Shown here piece after piece: positions 26,184 to 35,632 of a DNA stretch of 64,000 bases. Source of the stretch: CAVSJJ01 sp963728395 (lineage in GTDB: Bacteria > Actinomycetota > Actinomycetes > Actinomycetales > Dermatophilaceae); the NCBI GenBank assembly GCA_963728395.1, contig CAVSJJ010000003.1, positions 744,001-808,000 of the forward strand. The letters are read 5' to 3'. Under the pieces are notes generated by a model. The model was not told the DNA's origin and made no database searches. It saw only the letters and a list, made by a program, of their open reading frames with translations. The translations under genes and the position numbers were made by a program. Within the stretch, counting starts at the first letter, position 1. The number at the start of each line of letters is the position of its first letter.

Positions 26184-27460
26184 CGGCCGCTCCGCCCGCG
26201 TCGGACCCGGGACGGGACCACGGAGATGGTGCGGCGCAGGACCGATGGTCGCGCCGAGAGCGCCTGGGCACACCCGGGCTCGGATCTGGCGAAGGACAGG
26301 AGGATCCCGAGGATCACCATCGTCGTCACGAGCGAGGACCCGCCGGAGGAGACGAGCGGCAGGGGCAGGCCGATGACCGGCAGCAGCCCGATGACGGTGC
26401 CGATGTTGACCATCGCCTGGACGACGATCCACGTCATGGCGCCGGCCGTGGCCACCCGGACGAAGACGTCGGTCGTGCGCATGACGAGCCGGTAGCAGGC
26501 GATGGTGAGGACCGCGAAGAGGACGAGGACGACGATCGTCCCGGGCAGGCCGAGCTCCTCGCCGATGATGGCGAAGATGAAGTCGTTGTGCGGCTCCGAG
26601 AGCCACTGCCACTTCTCGCGGCTCGCGCCCAGGCCGAGGCCGAACCAGCCGCCGTCGGCGAGGGCGAACCGCCCCTGCATCGGCTGGCGGGCGTTGCCGA
26701 ACGGGTTGGTGTCCCTGCCGAGCCAGACGTCGAAGCGGGCCAGCCGGTTGGGGCTGACGAGGACCATCGTCGTCGCGAGGGCGGCGAAGCCGAGGAAGGA
26801 GAACCCGAACCACCGGGCGGGCACGCCCGCGGCATACAGGGTGGCGGCGACGATCGCCCCGAGGACCAGGACGGTGCCGAGGTCACCGCCGACAAGGACG
26901 AGCCCGATGGCGACGGCCGAGATCGGGAGGATGAACGGGACGACGACATGGCCGAGCTGGTCGAGGGTTCGGTGCTTGCGCGAGAGGACGAGCCCGCCGA
27001 CCAGGACGAGGCCGACCTTGATCAGCTCCGACGGCTGCATCGTCAGCGGCCCGACCTTGATCCAGTTGAGGTTGCCGTTGACGCTCACACCCAACGGGGT
27101 GAAGACGAGCAGCTGCAGGCCGAGGGCGGCGAGCAGGACGGGCACCGCGAGGCGCTTCCAGGCCACGACGGGGAAGCGGGAGGCGACGAGGAGCCCGACG
27201 GTGCCGATGCCGGCGAAGACGAGCTGGCTCTCGAAGATCGCGTAGGGGGAGGCGAGGTCGGTCTCCTGGAGCGACATCACCGTCGAGGCCGACAGGACCA
27301 TGACCAGACCGAAGACGACGAGGGCGAAGGTGACGCCGGCGATGAGGTTGTACGTCGTCACCGGAGAGTCGAAGTGGGCGCGCCAGGCCGCGAGCCGGCC
27401 GCGCGGACGCTGCGTCGTCCTCGGCCGCGCCCGCGCCGAGGTGCTCGTCACTCTCGTCAC
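26180..27460 (-). CDS. ftsW: Septal peptidoglycan polymerase FtsW
   Basis: SEDS family glycosyltransferase that polymerises lipid II at the septum with FtsI. It has 426 residues and about ten membrane spans. Signatures include FALVVFGLVMVLSAST in the first span, the QPSELIKVGLVL motif, SEPHNDFIFAIIGEELG in the large loop, with the SEDS catalytic aspartate region upstream (GGDLGT), and GLPLPLVSSGGSSLV near the end. The basic tails at both ends are cytoplasmic. The ATG overlaps the murD stop (ATGA). Confidence 0.96.
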   Translation of the reverse strand: MTRVTSTSARARPRTTQRPRGRLAAWRAHFDSPVTTYNLIAGVTFALVVFGLVMVLSASTVMSLQETDLASPYAIFESQLVFAGIGTVGLLVASRFPVVAWKRLAVPVLLAALGLQLLVFTPLGVSVNGNLNWIKVGPLTMQPSELIKVGLVLVGGLVLSRKHRTLDQLGHVVVPFILPISAVAIGLVLVGGDLGTVLVLGAIVAATLYAAGVPARWFGFSFLGFAALATTMVLVSPNRLARFDVWLGRDTNPFGNARQPMQGRFALADGGWFGLGLGASREKWQWLSEPHNDFIFAIIGEELGLPGTIVVLVLFAVLTIACYRLVMRTTDVFVRVATAGAMTWIVVQAMVNIGTVIGLLPVIGLPLPLVSSGGSSLVTTMVILGILLSFARSEPGCAQALSARPSVLRRTISVVPSRVRRGRSGR

Positions 27461-28965
27461 TCCCCCGCGGCGGCGCGCCGGAGGACGGCCTCGGCGAAGG
27501 CGTCGCCGCGCGCGCCGTAGTTCGCGAACATGTCCATCGAGGCCGCCGCGGGAGCGAGGAGCACGACGTCACCCGGGTGGGCGAGGGCGGCGGCTTCGGC
27601 CACGACACGGTCCATGGTTCCAGTGTCCGTGGAGTCGACGTCGATGACCGGGATCTCGGGCGCGTGTCGGGCGAGCGCCTCGGCGATCCGCGCCCGGTCG
27701 GCCCCGATGAGCACGACCCCACGCAGCCGGCCGGCCGCGCGCTCGACGAGCTCGTCGACCTCGGCACCCTTGAGCAGGCCCCCGGCGACCCAGACGACGT
27801 GCTCGTAGGCGAGGAGCGAGGCCCGGGCGGCGTGCGGGTTCGTCGCCTTGGAGTCATCGACGTAGCGGACGCCGCCGGCCTCGGCGACGAGGGCGATCCG
27901 GTGCGGCTCGGGGCGGAAGGCGCGCAGGCCCGCCCGGACCGCAGCAGGAGGGACGCCGTGGGCCCGGGCGAGCGCGGCGGCGGCCAGGGCGTTGGCGACG
28001 ACGTGCGGGGCGACCTCGCGGCCGTCTCCGCCGAGGTCCGCCAGCGTGGCCAGCTCGGCGGCGGCGTGCCGGCGCTGCTCGACGAAGGCCCGGTCGGCCA
28101 GGACGTCGTCGACGAGGCCGAGCATCGACGGCGCGGGGACGCCGAGGGTGAAGCCGACGGCGCGGCAGCCCTCGACGACGTCGGCCTCCTCGACGAGCCG
28201 CTCGGTCCGCGGGTCGTCGACGTTGTAGACGCAGGCGAGCTCGGTCCGCTCGTAGACCCGGCCCTTGGCGGCGAGGTACGCCTCGAAGGAGCCGTGCCAG
28301 TCGACGTGGTCGGGGGCGACGTTGAGGCAGGCGGATGCCCGGGGCGAGATCGACTGCGACCAGTGCAGCTGGAAGCTCGACAGCTCGACGGCGATGACGT
28401 CGAACGGGTCCGGGTGCAGGACCGCCTCGAGCAGCGGGGTGCCGACGTTGCCGGCGCTCGTGGCGCGCAGCCCCGCTGCACGCAGGATCGACGCGAGCAT
28501 CTGCACCGTCGTCGTCTTGCCGTTGGTGCCGGTGACGGTGAGCCACGGCGCGGCGCCCACGGCGGGACGCATCCGCCAGGCCAGCTCGACCTCCCCCCAC
28601 ACGGGTATGCCGCGGGCCGCCGCCTCGGCGAGGAGCGGCTGGTCCGGGCGCCAGCCCGGCGAGGTGACGACGAGGTCGACCTCGTCGGGCGGCATACCGG
28701 CGACGGCGGGCGCACCGAAGGCGAGCCGCGCGCCGAGGATGTCGAGGATGCGGGCCTTCTGGGCCATGACCGAGCCCTCGGTGGGATCGGCGCCGTCGAC
28801 GACGAGCACCTCGGCCCGGCGTTCGAGGAGCGCGTCGGCCGCGGCGAAGCCGCTGAGCCCCAGGCCGGCGACGAGGACGCGCAGCCCGGCCCAGTCGGCG
28901 TCGCGGTGGGTGAGGCCGGCGACCCGGTCGGCGCCACCGGGACGCGCCTCGGTGGCGTCGGTCAT
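27457..28965 (-). CDS. murD: UDP-MurNAc-L-alanine-D-glutamate ligase
   Basis: Adds D-glutamate to UDP-MurNAc-L-Ala. It has 502 residues, slightly long because of an N-terminal extension of about 25 residues and a lengthened middle domain. The N-terminal Rossmann domain begins VLVAGLGLSGFAAADAL, the ATP loop is TVTGTNGKTTTVQML, the central metal-binding part has NVAPDHVDWHGSFEAY, and the C-terminal domain has YVDDSKATNPHAA and LLAPAAASMDMF. The ATG overlaps the mraY stop (ATGA). Two GGCATAC-type words in the gene impose an ATA isoleucine codon and a GGT glycine codon. Confidence 0.97.
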   Translation of the reverse strand: MTDATEARPGGADRVAGLTHRDADWAGLRVLVAGLGLSGFAAADALLERRAEVLVVDGADPTEGSVMAQKARILDILGARLAFGAPAVAGMPPDEVDLVVTSPGWRPDQPLLAEAAARGIPVWGEVELAWRMRPAVGAAPWLTVTGTNGKTTTVQMLASILRAAGLRATSAGNVGTPLLEAVLHPDPFDVIAVELSSFQLHWSQSISPRASACLNVAPDHVDWHGSFEAYLAAKGRVYERTELACVYNVDDPRTERLVEEADVVEGCRAVGFTLGVPAPSMLGLVDDVLADRAFVEQRRHAAAELATLADLGGDGREVAPHVVANALAAAALARAHGVPPAAVRAGLRAFRPEPHRIALVAEAGGVRYVDDSKATNPHAARASLLAYEHVVWVAGGLLKGAEVDELVERAAGRLRGVVLIGADRARIAEALARHAPEIPVIDVDSTDTGTMDRVVAEAAALAHPGDVVLLAPAAASMDMFANYGARGDAFAEAVLRRAAAGE

Positions 28966-30044
28966 GCCGCGCCCACCACCCACTCGGCGTAGAAGACCCC
29001 GAGTCCGAGGGCGACGAAGAGCCCGGCGATGATCCAGAACCGGATGACGATCGTCACCTCCTGCCAGCCCAGCAGCTCGAAGTGGTGCTGCAGCGGCGCC
29101 ATCCGGAAGACCCGCTTGCCGGTCGTCTTGAACGACGCGACCTGGATGATGACCGAGAGGGTGATCGTGACGAAGAGGCCGCCGAGGATGACGATGAGGA
29201 ACTCGGTACGGGTCGTGATGGCCAGGCCGGCCATGGCGCCGCCGAGGGCGAGCGAGCCGGTGTCGCCCATGAAGATCTTCGCGGGGGCGGCGTTCCACCA
29301 GAGGAAGCCGAAGCAGGCCCCCATGACGGACGCGGCGACGACGGCGAGGTCGTGGGCATCGCGGACCTCGTAGCACTTGATGCCCGGGTTGGTCTGGCAG
29401 TTCTGGTTGAACTCCCAGATGCCGATGAGGACGTATGCCGCGAAGACCATGACCGAGGCCCCCGTGGCGAGGCCGTCGAGACCGTCGGTGAGGTTCACCC
29501 CGTTGGACAGGCCCGAGATCATGAAGTTCGCCCAGAGGATGAAGAGGATGAGCCCGACGATCGGCCCGGCGAACGCGAGGTCGACCGTCGTGTCACGGAC
29601 GAAGCTAATGCGGGTCGAGGCCGGGGTCCTGAAGGCGCTGTTGGGGAACTGGAGCGCGAGGATCGAGAAGAGGACACCGACGATGCCCTGCCCGGCGAGC
29701 TTCTGCCGCGAGCGCAGGCCCAGGCTGCGCTGCTTGCTGATCTTGATGTAGTCGTCGAGGAAGCCGATGAGCCCCAACCCCCCCATGAGGAAGAGGACGA
29801 GCATCCCGGAGACCGTCGGGCCGGTGAGGGTGAGCACGTGCGCGAGAAGGTATGCCGTGACGGCGGCCCCGACGATGACCGCGCCTCCCATCGTCGGTGT
29901 CCCGCGCTTGGTGTGGTGCGACGTGGGGCCGTCGTCGCGGATGAACTGCCCGTATCCGCGCCGGACGAGGAACTTGATGAACATCGGCGTGCCGAGCAGT
30001 GCGATGGAGAGGGCGAACACCGCGGCGATGAGGACGGCCTTCAC
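28962..30044 (-). CDS. mraY: Phospho-MurNAc-pentapeptide translocase (lipid I synthase)
   Basis: Integral membrane enzyme that links the UDP-MurNAc-pentapeptide to undecaprenyl phosphate. It has 360 residues and about ten spans. The catalytic signatures are GTPTMGGAVI with the preceding substrate loop, LGFLDDYIK (written LIGFLDDYIKIS), NGVNLTDGLDGLATG and FMGDTGSLALGG, followed by PLQHHFELLGW, the conserved histidine motif. The GTG at 30044 is read just after the murF stop (no overlap, one base apart), with AGGAGAGG upstream. Confidence 0.97.
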   Translation of the reverse strand: MKAVLIAAVFALSIALLGTPMFIKFLVRRGYGQFIRDDGPTSHHTKRGTPTMGGAVIVGAAVTAYLLAHVLTLTGPTVSGMLVLFLMGGLGLIGFLDDYIKISKQRSLGLRSRQKLAGQGIVGVLFSILALQFPNSAFRTPASTRISFVRDTTVDLAFAGPIVGLILFILWANFMISGLSNGVNLTDGLDGLATGASVMVFAAYVLIGIWEFNQNCQTNPGIKCYEVRDAHDLAVVAASVMGACFGFLWWNAAPAKIFMGDTGSLALGGAMAGLAITTRTEFLIVILGGLFVTITLSVIIQVASFKTTGKRVFRMAPLQHHFELLGWQEVTIVIRFWIIAGLFVALGLGVFYAEWVVGAA

Positions 30045-31442
30045 CTACCTCTCCTCCCTCTCGCCGGCGAACCTCTCTGCGAGCCACCGTAGCCCGGCGT
30101 CGCGGCTGGACTTGAACAACACGACGTCACCGGTGCGCACTTCTGCGGTGAGGAGGGCGTATGCCGCGTCCGCGTCGGGCACCCAGGTACACACCGTGGC
30201 GCTCCCGCTCGCGCCGTCACACATCGGGCGGGCCTCCTCGCCGACGACGACGAGCCGCTCGACGCCCAGCTGCCCGGCGACCCTGCCCACCTCGGTGTGT
30301 CCCCGCCGGCTCTGCTCGCCGAGCTCGAGCATCGTCCCGAGCACGGCGACGGGGCGATGCCGGGACCCACACATCGCGCGGAGGGCGTTGAGGGCGGCCA
30401 CCATCGAGTCGGGGTTGGCGTTGTAGGCGTCGTTGACGACCCGGACGCCGTCCGGGCGGTCGGTGACCTCCATCCGCCACCGGCTGGCAGCGCGCGCGCC
30501 GGTGAGGGCCGCCGCGACGGCGGCGAGCGGCATCCCGCACTCGAGGGCCACCGCGGCGACGGACAGGGCGTTGCCGACATGGTGTCGACCGACGAGGGCG
30601 AGGGTGACCGGCTCGCGGGCCGGCCCCACGACGAGGTCGAACGACGGGCGCCCCTCGGCATCGAGGGCGACCGACTCGGCCCGGACGTCGGCGTCGGGCG
30701 CCTCCCCGGCGAGGACGACCCGGGCGCTCGTCCGCCGCGCCATGGCCCGCACGTTCGGGTCGTCGGCGTTGAGGACGGCGACGCCGTCGGCGGGCAGCGC
30801 CTCGACGAGCTCGGACTTGGCGACGGCGATCGCCTCCTTGCTGCCGAACTCGCCGATGTGGGCGGTGCCGACGTTGAGGACGACACCGATCCGCGGCGGC
30901 GCCATCGTCGTCAGGTAGCGGATGTGGCCCGCACCCCGGGCACCCATCTCGACGACGAGGAAGCGGGTGTCCGGGGTGATGCGGGTGACGGTGAGCGGGA
31001 CGCCGACCTCGGAGTTGTAGGAACCGACCGGGGCCACCGTGTCACCGGCCGTGGCGAGGACCGAGCCGAGCAGGTCCTTCGTGCTCGTCTTGCCGGACGA
31101 GCCGGTGATGCCGATGACGGTGAGGTCGACCCCGCGCTCGGCCACCGCCCGCGACAGGGCGGCGAACGCGTCCTGGACGTCGTCGACGACGACGCACGGC
31201 AGCGCCTCGACCTCCCGGGAGGTGAGCGCCGCGACCGCGCCGGCCTCGGCGGCCGCCGCCACGAAGATGTGGCCGTCGAGGTGCTCGCCGACCCGCGCGA
31301 TGTAGAGGCCGCCGGGGGCCGCCTCACGCGAGTCGGTGACGACGGGCCCGTCGACGACGAGGGCCGCGGCGTCCTGCTGGGTCAGCCCGTGGAGGCGACC
31401 GCCGGTGATCCGCGCCAGCTCGGCGAGGCTGAGGGCGATCAT
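30045..31442 (-). CDS. murF: UDP-MurNAc-tripeptide D-alanyl-D-alanine ligase
   Basis: Adds D-Ala-D-Ala and completes the cytosolic pentapeptide precursor. It has 465 residues. The N-terminal domain has VVTDSREAAPGGLYIA, the ATP loop is GITGSSGKTSTKDLL, the central domain has VEMGARGAGHI and NVGTAHIGEFG, and the C-terminal domain VVNDAYNANPDSM and AVLGTMLELG. No ddl gene is present in the cluster, as in other actinobacteria. The ATG overlaps the murE stop (ATGA). Confidence 0.97.
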   Translation of the reverse strand: MIALSLAELARITGGRLHGLTQQDAAALVVDGPVVTDSREAAPGGLYIARVGEHLDGHIFVAAAAEAGAVAALTSREVEALPCVVVDDVQDAFAALSRAVAERGVDLTVIGITGSSGKTSTKDLLGSVLATAGDTVAPVGSYNSEVGVPLTVTRITPDTRFLVVEMGARGAGHIRYLTTMAPPRIGVVLNVGTAHIGEFGSKEAIAVAKSELVEALPADGVAVLNADDPNVRAMARRTSARVVLAGEAPDADVRAESVALDAEGRPSFDLVVGPAREPVTLALVGRHHVGNALSVAAVALECGMPLAAVAAALTGARAASRWRMEVTDRPDGVRVVNDAYNANPDSMVAALNALRAMCGSRHRPVAVLGTMLELGEQSRRGHTEVGRVAGQLGVERLVVVGEEARPMCDGASGSATVCTWVPDADAAYALLTAEVRTGDVVLFKSSRDAGLRWLAERFAGEREER

Positions 31443-33007
31443 GTGCCCCGCTCCGCGTCGGGACGCAGCGCGGCGTCGAGGGCCGCCCGCAGCTCGTCGC
31501 GGTCGTCGAAGGGCTGGACGACCCCGGCGACGTCCTGGCCGGTCTCGTGTCCCTTGCCGACGACGGCCAGGGTGGAGCCGGGGCCGCGCTGGACGGCGAT
31601 CCGTGCGGCGCGGCGGATCGCGGCCCGGCGGCCCTCCGGCTCGTCGACGACCTCGCTCGTGCGGGTGGCTCGGGCGCCCTCGGCAACGGCGGCCCGGATG
31701 GCGGCAGGGTCCTCCGACCTCGGGTTGTCGTCGGTGACGACGACGACGTCGGCGTGCTCGGCGGCGGCGAGGCCCATCGCCTGGCGCTTGCCGCGGTCGC
31801 GGTCGCCTCCCGCGCCGAGCACCACGACGAGCGCGCCGACGGTCGTGGGGCGCAGCGCGCTCAGTGCCGCCCCGACCGCATCGGGGGTGTGCGCGTAGTC
31901 GACGACGGCCAGTGGAGCCCGGCCGTCGGGGTGGCTCGGGGTGACCCGCTCCATCCGTCCCGGCACGTGGGGATCGGTGAGGATGGCGCGCTCCACCGCC
32001 GTCGGTTGCTCGCCACCGAGGACGAGCGCGGCGGCCGCCATCGCGGTGTTGACGATGTTGAAGTCCCCGGGCAGGGCACTGCGCAGGGCGAGCTCGGCGT
32101 CGGGGCCGCGCAGGACGAAGGAGGCCGGGTCGCCACCGTCGCGCAGGACCCGCCAGTCGGCCTGCCGTCCCGCGTGCGAGGTGAGGGTCGTCACCGGGAC
32201 CTGCGCCTCGTCGGCGAGTCGCCGCCCCCACTCCTCGTCGACGCAGACCAGTCCGCGGCGCGAACGCAGCGGGGTGAACAGCGATGCCTTGGCCGCGAAG
32301 TAGTCCTCCATGTCGGCATGGAAGTCGAGGTGGTCCTGGGAGAGGTTGGTGAACAGGGCGATGTCGTAGACGAGGCCGTCGACCCGGTGCTGGACGAGCG
32401 CGTGGCTCGAGACCTCCATGACGCACGTCCCCATGCCGCGTTCGAGCATGACGGCGAGGATCGCGTGCAGGTCCGAGGACTCTGGCGTCGTCCGCACGCT
32501 CGTGATCCGCTCGTCGCCCACCCGGGTCTCGACCGTCCCGATCAACCCGGCCGGCTCGTGCATGGCGCCGAGCGCGGAGTGGATGAGGTGGGCCGTCGTC
32601 GTCTTGCCGTTGGTGCCGGTGATCCCGATCATCCGCAGCCCGAGGTCCTCGGTGCCGTAGACCCGGGCCGCCACGGCCCCGAGCACTCCTCGGGGATCGG
32701 CGACGAGCAGCACGGGGAGCGGGATGCCGTCCGCCGCAAGCAGGTCGCGGCCGGCCGGGTCGGTGAGGACCGCGGCGGCGCCTGCGTCGGCGACCTGAGC
32801 ACCGAACGAGGCGCCGTGGACCTTCGCGCCCGGGAGGGCGGCATACAGGTCGCCGGGCCGAACCGCGCGGGAGTCCAGCGTCACCCCGGAGACCGAGGTT
32901 CCCCCGTCCCCGCGGCCCTCGACCCGTGCTCCGACGAGGGCGGCGAGCTCGGCGAGCGAGGAGCCGACGACCGTCGACGGACGAGGAACGGGCACGTCGC
33001 GAGACAC
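31439..33007 (-). CDS. murE: UDP-MurNAc-L-Ala-D-Glu:meso-diaminopimelate ligase
   Basis: Adds the third stem residue. The DNPRSEDP motif near residue 420 is the one that selects meso-diaminopimelate, while lysine-adding enzymes differ there, so the wall is predicted to be the meso-DAP type. It has 522 residues. Other signatures are VTLDSRAVRPGDLYAAL, the ATP loop GITGTNGKTTTAH near residue 130, EVSSHALVQHRV and NLSQDHLDFHADMEDY. The GTG at 33007 overlaps the ftsI stop by one base (TAGTG). Confidence 0.96.
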   Translation of the reverse strand: MSRDVPVPRPSTVVGSSLAELAALVGARVEGRGDGGTSVSGVTLDSRAVRPGDLYAALPGAKVHGASFGAQVADAGAAAVLTDPAGRDLLAADGIPLPVLLVADPRGVLGAVAARVYGTEDLGLRMIGITGTNGKTTTAHLIHSALGAMHEPAGLIGTVETRVGDERITSVRTTPESSDLHAILAVMLERGMGTCVMEVSSHALVQHRVDGLVYDIALFTNLSQDHLDFHADMEDYFAAKASLFTPLRSRRGLVCVDEEWGRRLADEAQVPVTTLTSHAGRQADWRVLRDGGDPASFVLRGPDAELALRSALPGDFNIVNTAMAAAALVLGGEQPTAVERAILTDPHVPGRMERVTPSHPDGRAPLAVVDYAHTPDAVGAALSALRPTTVGALVVVLGAGGDRDRGKRQAMGLAAAEHADVVVVTDDNPRSEDPAAIRAAVAEGARATRTSEVVDEPEGRRAAIRRAARIAVQRGPGSTLAVVGKGHETGQDVAGVVQPFDDRDELRAALDAALRPDAERGT

Positions 33008-35019
33008 TACCTGGCCGAGCGCCCGCGACCGTCACGCAGGACGTTCGGGTCCGAGAGCGCCGCCCGCTTGGACACCCGCAGCGGGACCTTCGTCGGCTTC
33101 GTGCCGGTCGGCGGCACCTTGAGCTCCTGGAGGGCGTAGGTCATGACGTCGTGGAAGACGGGCCCGGCGGTGCTGCCACCGTAGTAGCCCTTGATGGGCC
33201 GCTGGAGGATGACGGCGACGACGATCTGCGGGTCGTCGGCGGGTGCGTAACCGATGAAGCTGGCCGTCTTGCCGCGATAGCGCTTGACGGTCGGGTCGTA
33301 CCGGTCGGCGGTCCCGGTCTTGCCGGCCACCCGGTAGCCCTTGATCCGGGCCTGGGGCGCGGTCCCCTGGTCGGAGACGACACTCTCGAGCATCCGGCTG
33401 AGGTTCGACGCGACATGGGTCGACACGACCCGCACGCCCTTGGCCGGGGGTTGGGCCACCTGCCGACCGTCGGCACCCTCGATGCTCTGGATGAGCCGTG
33501 GTGGCACACGCAGGCCGCCGTTGGCGATCGTCTGGAAGACCGAGGCGGCCTGGATCGCGGTCACCGACAGGCCCTGGCCGTACACGACGGTCACGCGCTG
33601 GGTTCCACTCCAGTCCTTGGCCGGGGCGAGCAGGCCGGCCGACTCGCCCGGGAAGCCCATGCCCGAAGTGGCGCCGAGCCCGAACTTGTGGAAGTACGAC
33701 GCGAGCGTGACCGGGCGCATCGTCTCCCCGACGAGGATCGTCCCGAGGTTGCTCGACTCGGCCAGGGTCCCGGCGACGGTGCGGTACTCGGTGCCGTGCG
33801 GGTGGCTGTCGTGGAAGGTCGTGTCGTAGCGGTGCAGCGTGCCGGGGATGACGACGGGCGTCCGGGGGGTGACGGTGCCCTCCTGCATCGCGGCCGCCAT
33901 CGTCATGATCTTGCCCGTCGAGCCCGGCTCGAAGACGTCGTTGAACGCCTTGTTGACCAGACTCCCCTGAGCCTTGCCGACGTCGTTGGGGTCGAAGCTG
34001 GGATAGGACGCAACGGCGAGCAGCTGGCCCGTCTTGGCGTTCATGGCGACGACCGTCCCCGAGAGCGCGTGGGTCTCCTTCACCTTCGCGGCCAGGGCGT
34101 TCTGGGCGTACCACTGGAGGTTGGAGTTGATCGTCAAGGTGACGTCCCGACCGTTCCGGGCGGGGGTGATCTCCTGACGGCCCGCCGGGATGACGGTCCC
34201 GTCGGCGGAGGTCTCGAACTCGGCGCTGCCGGTGCGGCCGCGAAGGGTGGAGTCGACCATCTCCTCGACGCCGCCACCGGGCTTGCCTCCGTCGATGGTG
34301 AAGCCGACGAGGGATGCCGTCGTCGCTCCCTGGGGGTAGACCCGCTCGGCGCTCGCGCCGGCCGGGTCCCGGTAGACCCCGGGAATGCCGAGCGCGGCGA
34401 TCTTGCGCCAGGTGTCGGGAGAGACGTTCCGGTCGAGGACGCGGTAGCGCAGGGTGCCGGTCAGCTTGGGGCGCAGGGCATCCGGCGTCGTGCCGAGCAG
34501 CGGCGCGAGCGCGGCGGTGGCCGCGGCGATCGCGGTCGGGGCGTCCTGCTCGGAACAGGTGTCCTTGCCGGTGTGGTAGGTGCACACGGTCGTCTGGTCG
34601 ACGGCGACGGTCTCGCGGATGACGCTGGAGGCGAGGACGACGCCGTCCGAGGACCGGATGACCCCCCGGACGGCGGGGATGGTCTCGTCGGCGGTCCGCT
34701 GCGCGAGCGCCTCGGCCGCGACGGCCGTCGCATCCAGCCCCTGGAGCCGGACGAGCTGCGCCGCGAAGATGCTGAAGACGAAGAGGACGGCGATCGTCAT
34801 CGTGCGCACTCGTCGGCCGGCTCCGGCGACGCCGGGACGGCGGCGCGGCGCGGGTCGCCGGGTGGTCGGTGCCCGACGGGGCGCCGGCGCGGGTCGCCGG
34901 GTGGTCGGTGCCCGACGGGGCGCCGGCCCGCCCCGCGCGGTCCGGGCCCGCCCCGTGCCGGCGCGCCCGCGGGTCCGTGCCGGCGTCGCGCCCTGGGTGC
35001 CTCGTCGGGGGGTCGTCAT
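33007..35019 (-). CDS. ftsI: Class B penicillin-binding protein FtsI/PBP3 (PbpB)
   Basis: Septal transpeptidase of 670 residues. A long, very basic cytoplasmic tail (about 70 residues, Arg/Pro/Thr-rich, with a duplicated 13-residue block) precedes one membrane anchor (MTIAVLFVFSIFAAQLV). The dimerisation domain has RGVIRSSDGVVLA. The transpeptidase domain has the acylated serine in PGSTGKIM (near residue 365), SSN (near 421) and KTGTAD (near 567). FHDSHPHGTEYRT and the C-terminal tail lack a PASTA domain. It is followed by murE and preceded by ftsL. Confidence 0.96.
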   Translation of the reverse strand: MTTPRRGTQGATPARTRGRAGTGRARTARGGPAPRRAPTTRRPAPAPRRAPTTRRPAPRRRPGVAGAGRRVRTMTIAVLFVFSIFAAQLVRLQGLDATAVAAEALAQRTADETIPAVRGVIRSSDGVVLASSVIRETVAVDQTTVCTYHTGKDTCSEQDAPTAIAAATAALAPLLGTTPDALRPKLTGTLRYRVLDRNVSPDTWRKIAALGIPGVYRDPAGASAERVYPQGATTASLVGFTIDGGKPGGGVEEMVDSTLRGRTGSAEFETSADGTVIPAGRQEITPARNGRDVTLTINSNLQWYAQNALAAKVKETHALSGTVVAMNAKTGQLLAVASYPSFDPNDVGKAQGSLVNKAFNDVFEPGSTGKIMTMAAAMQEGTVTPRTPVVIPGTLHRYDTTFHDSHPHGTEYRTVAGTLAESSNLGTILVGETMRPVTLASYFHKFGLGATSGMGFPGESAGLLAPAKDWSGTQRVTVVYGQGLSVTAIQAASVFQTIANGGLRVPPRLIQSIEGADGRQVAQPPAKGVRVVSTHVASNLSRMLESVVSDQGTAPQARIKGYRVAGKTGTADRYDPTVKRYRGKTASFIGYAPADDPQIVVAVILQRPIKGYYGGSTAGPVFHDVMTYALQELKVPPTGTKPTKVPLRVSKRAALSDPNVLRDGRGRSAR
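34847..34924. repeat. Perfect 39-bp tandem duplication in the ftsI tail
   Basis: Two identical 39-base units (34847-34885 and 34886-34924) encode APRRAPTTRRPAP twice in the cytoplasmic tail of FtsI. Perfect identity suggests a recent duplication; a third, diverged part follows (RRRPG). Confidence 0.9.
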
Positions 35020-35026
35020 GGCCGGC

Positions 35027-35632
35027 TCAGTTGCGCGTGGGCGGGGTGGTCGGGCGGGTGGCCGGCTTCGTCGTCCCCTTCGTCGCCGCCTTCTTCTTCG
35101 TCGACGCCTTCGATGTCTTCGGCGCCGTCGTGGTCACCTTCGTCGTCGCTCCCTTCGCGGGGACCGGCTTGGTCGGGTGGTTCGGGCTCGGCACCGAGGG
35201 ACCGGTCGCGATGGAGAAGTCACCCTTGCGGGTGGCCGGGACGGGCTTGCCGAGGATCTTCCCGTCGCTGAGCCGAAGGAAGGCGGCCGAGCGCGAAGGG
35301 ACCATCCCGAGGGCGAGGGCCCGTCGCGCCAGCTCGGCCGGCACGCTGACCGCGTCGACGTCGTGGGTCAGCGACTCCTGGGTGTCGGACAGGGCGGCCG
35401 AACGGCTCTGGAGCCGGTCCAGCTCGAAGGAGCCCTTGGCCATCGTCGTGTTGAGGACGAGGACGCCGATGAGCCCGGCGAAGAGGAGCAGAGCGCACAG
35501 CGCGACGAAGCCGCCGGAGCCGCGGGCCGGGGCCGCGCTGACGACCTGGAGCGGCCGGCGAGCCGGTCGCGGGCCCGGCCGGTACGCCGGCGCGGTCCGG
35601 GCCGCGCGCGCGGCGGCGGTGGGCTGGCTCAT
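35027..35632 (-). CDS. ftsL: FtsL-like divisome protein
   Basis: Small bitopic protein of 201 residues in the FtsL position between rsmH and ftsI. A basic, Pro/Ala/Arg-rich cytoplasmic tail (about 40 residues) is followed by one membrane span (FVALCALLLFAGLIGVLVL), a short coiled coil (FELDRLQSRSAALSDTQESL) and a region that ends the FtsL fold (RRALALGMVPSRSAAFLRL). The last 70 residues are a Lys/Thr/Ala/Pro-rich extracytoplasmic tail that is unusual in length. Assignment rests mainly on position and topology, because FtsL sequences diverge strongly. The ATG overlaps the rsmH stop (ATGA). Confidence 0.8.
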   Translation of the reverse strand: MSQPTAAARAARTAPAYRPGPRPARRPLQVVSAAPARGSGGFVALCALLLFAGLIGVLVLNTTMAKGSFELDRLQSRSAALSDTQESLTHDVDAVSVPAELARRALALGMVPSRSAAFLRLSDGKILGKPVPATRKGDFSIATGPSVPSPNHPTKPVPAKGATTKVTTTAPKTSKASTKKKAATKGTTKPATRPTTPPTRN

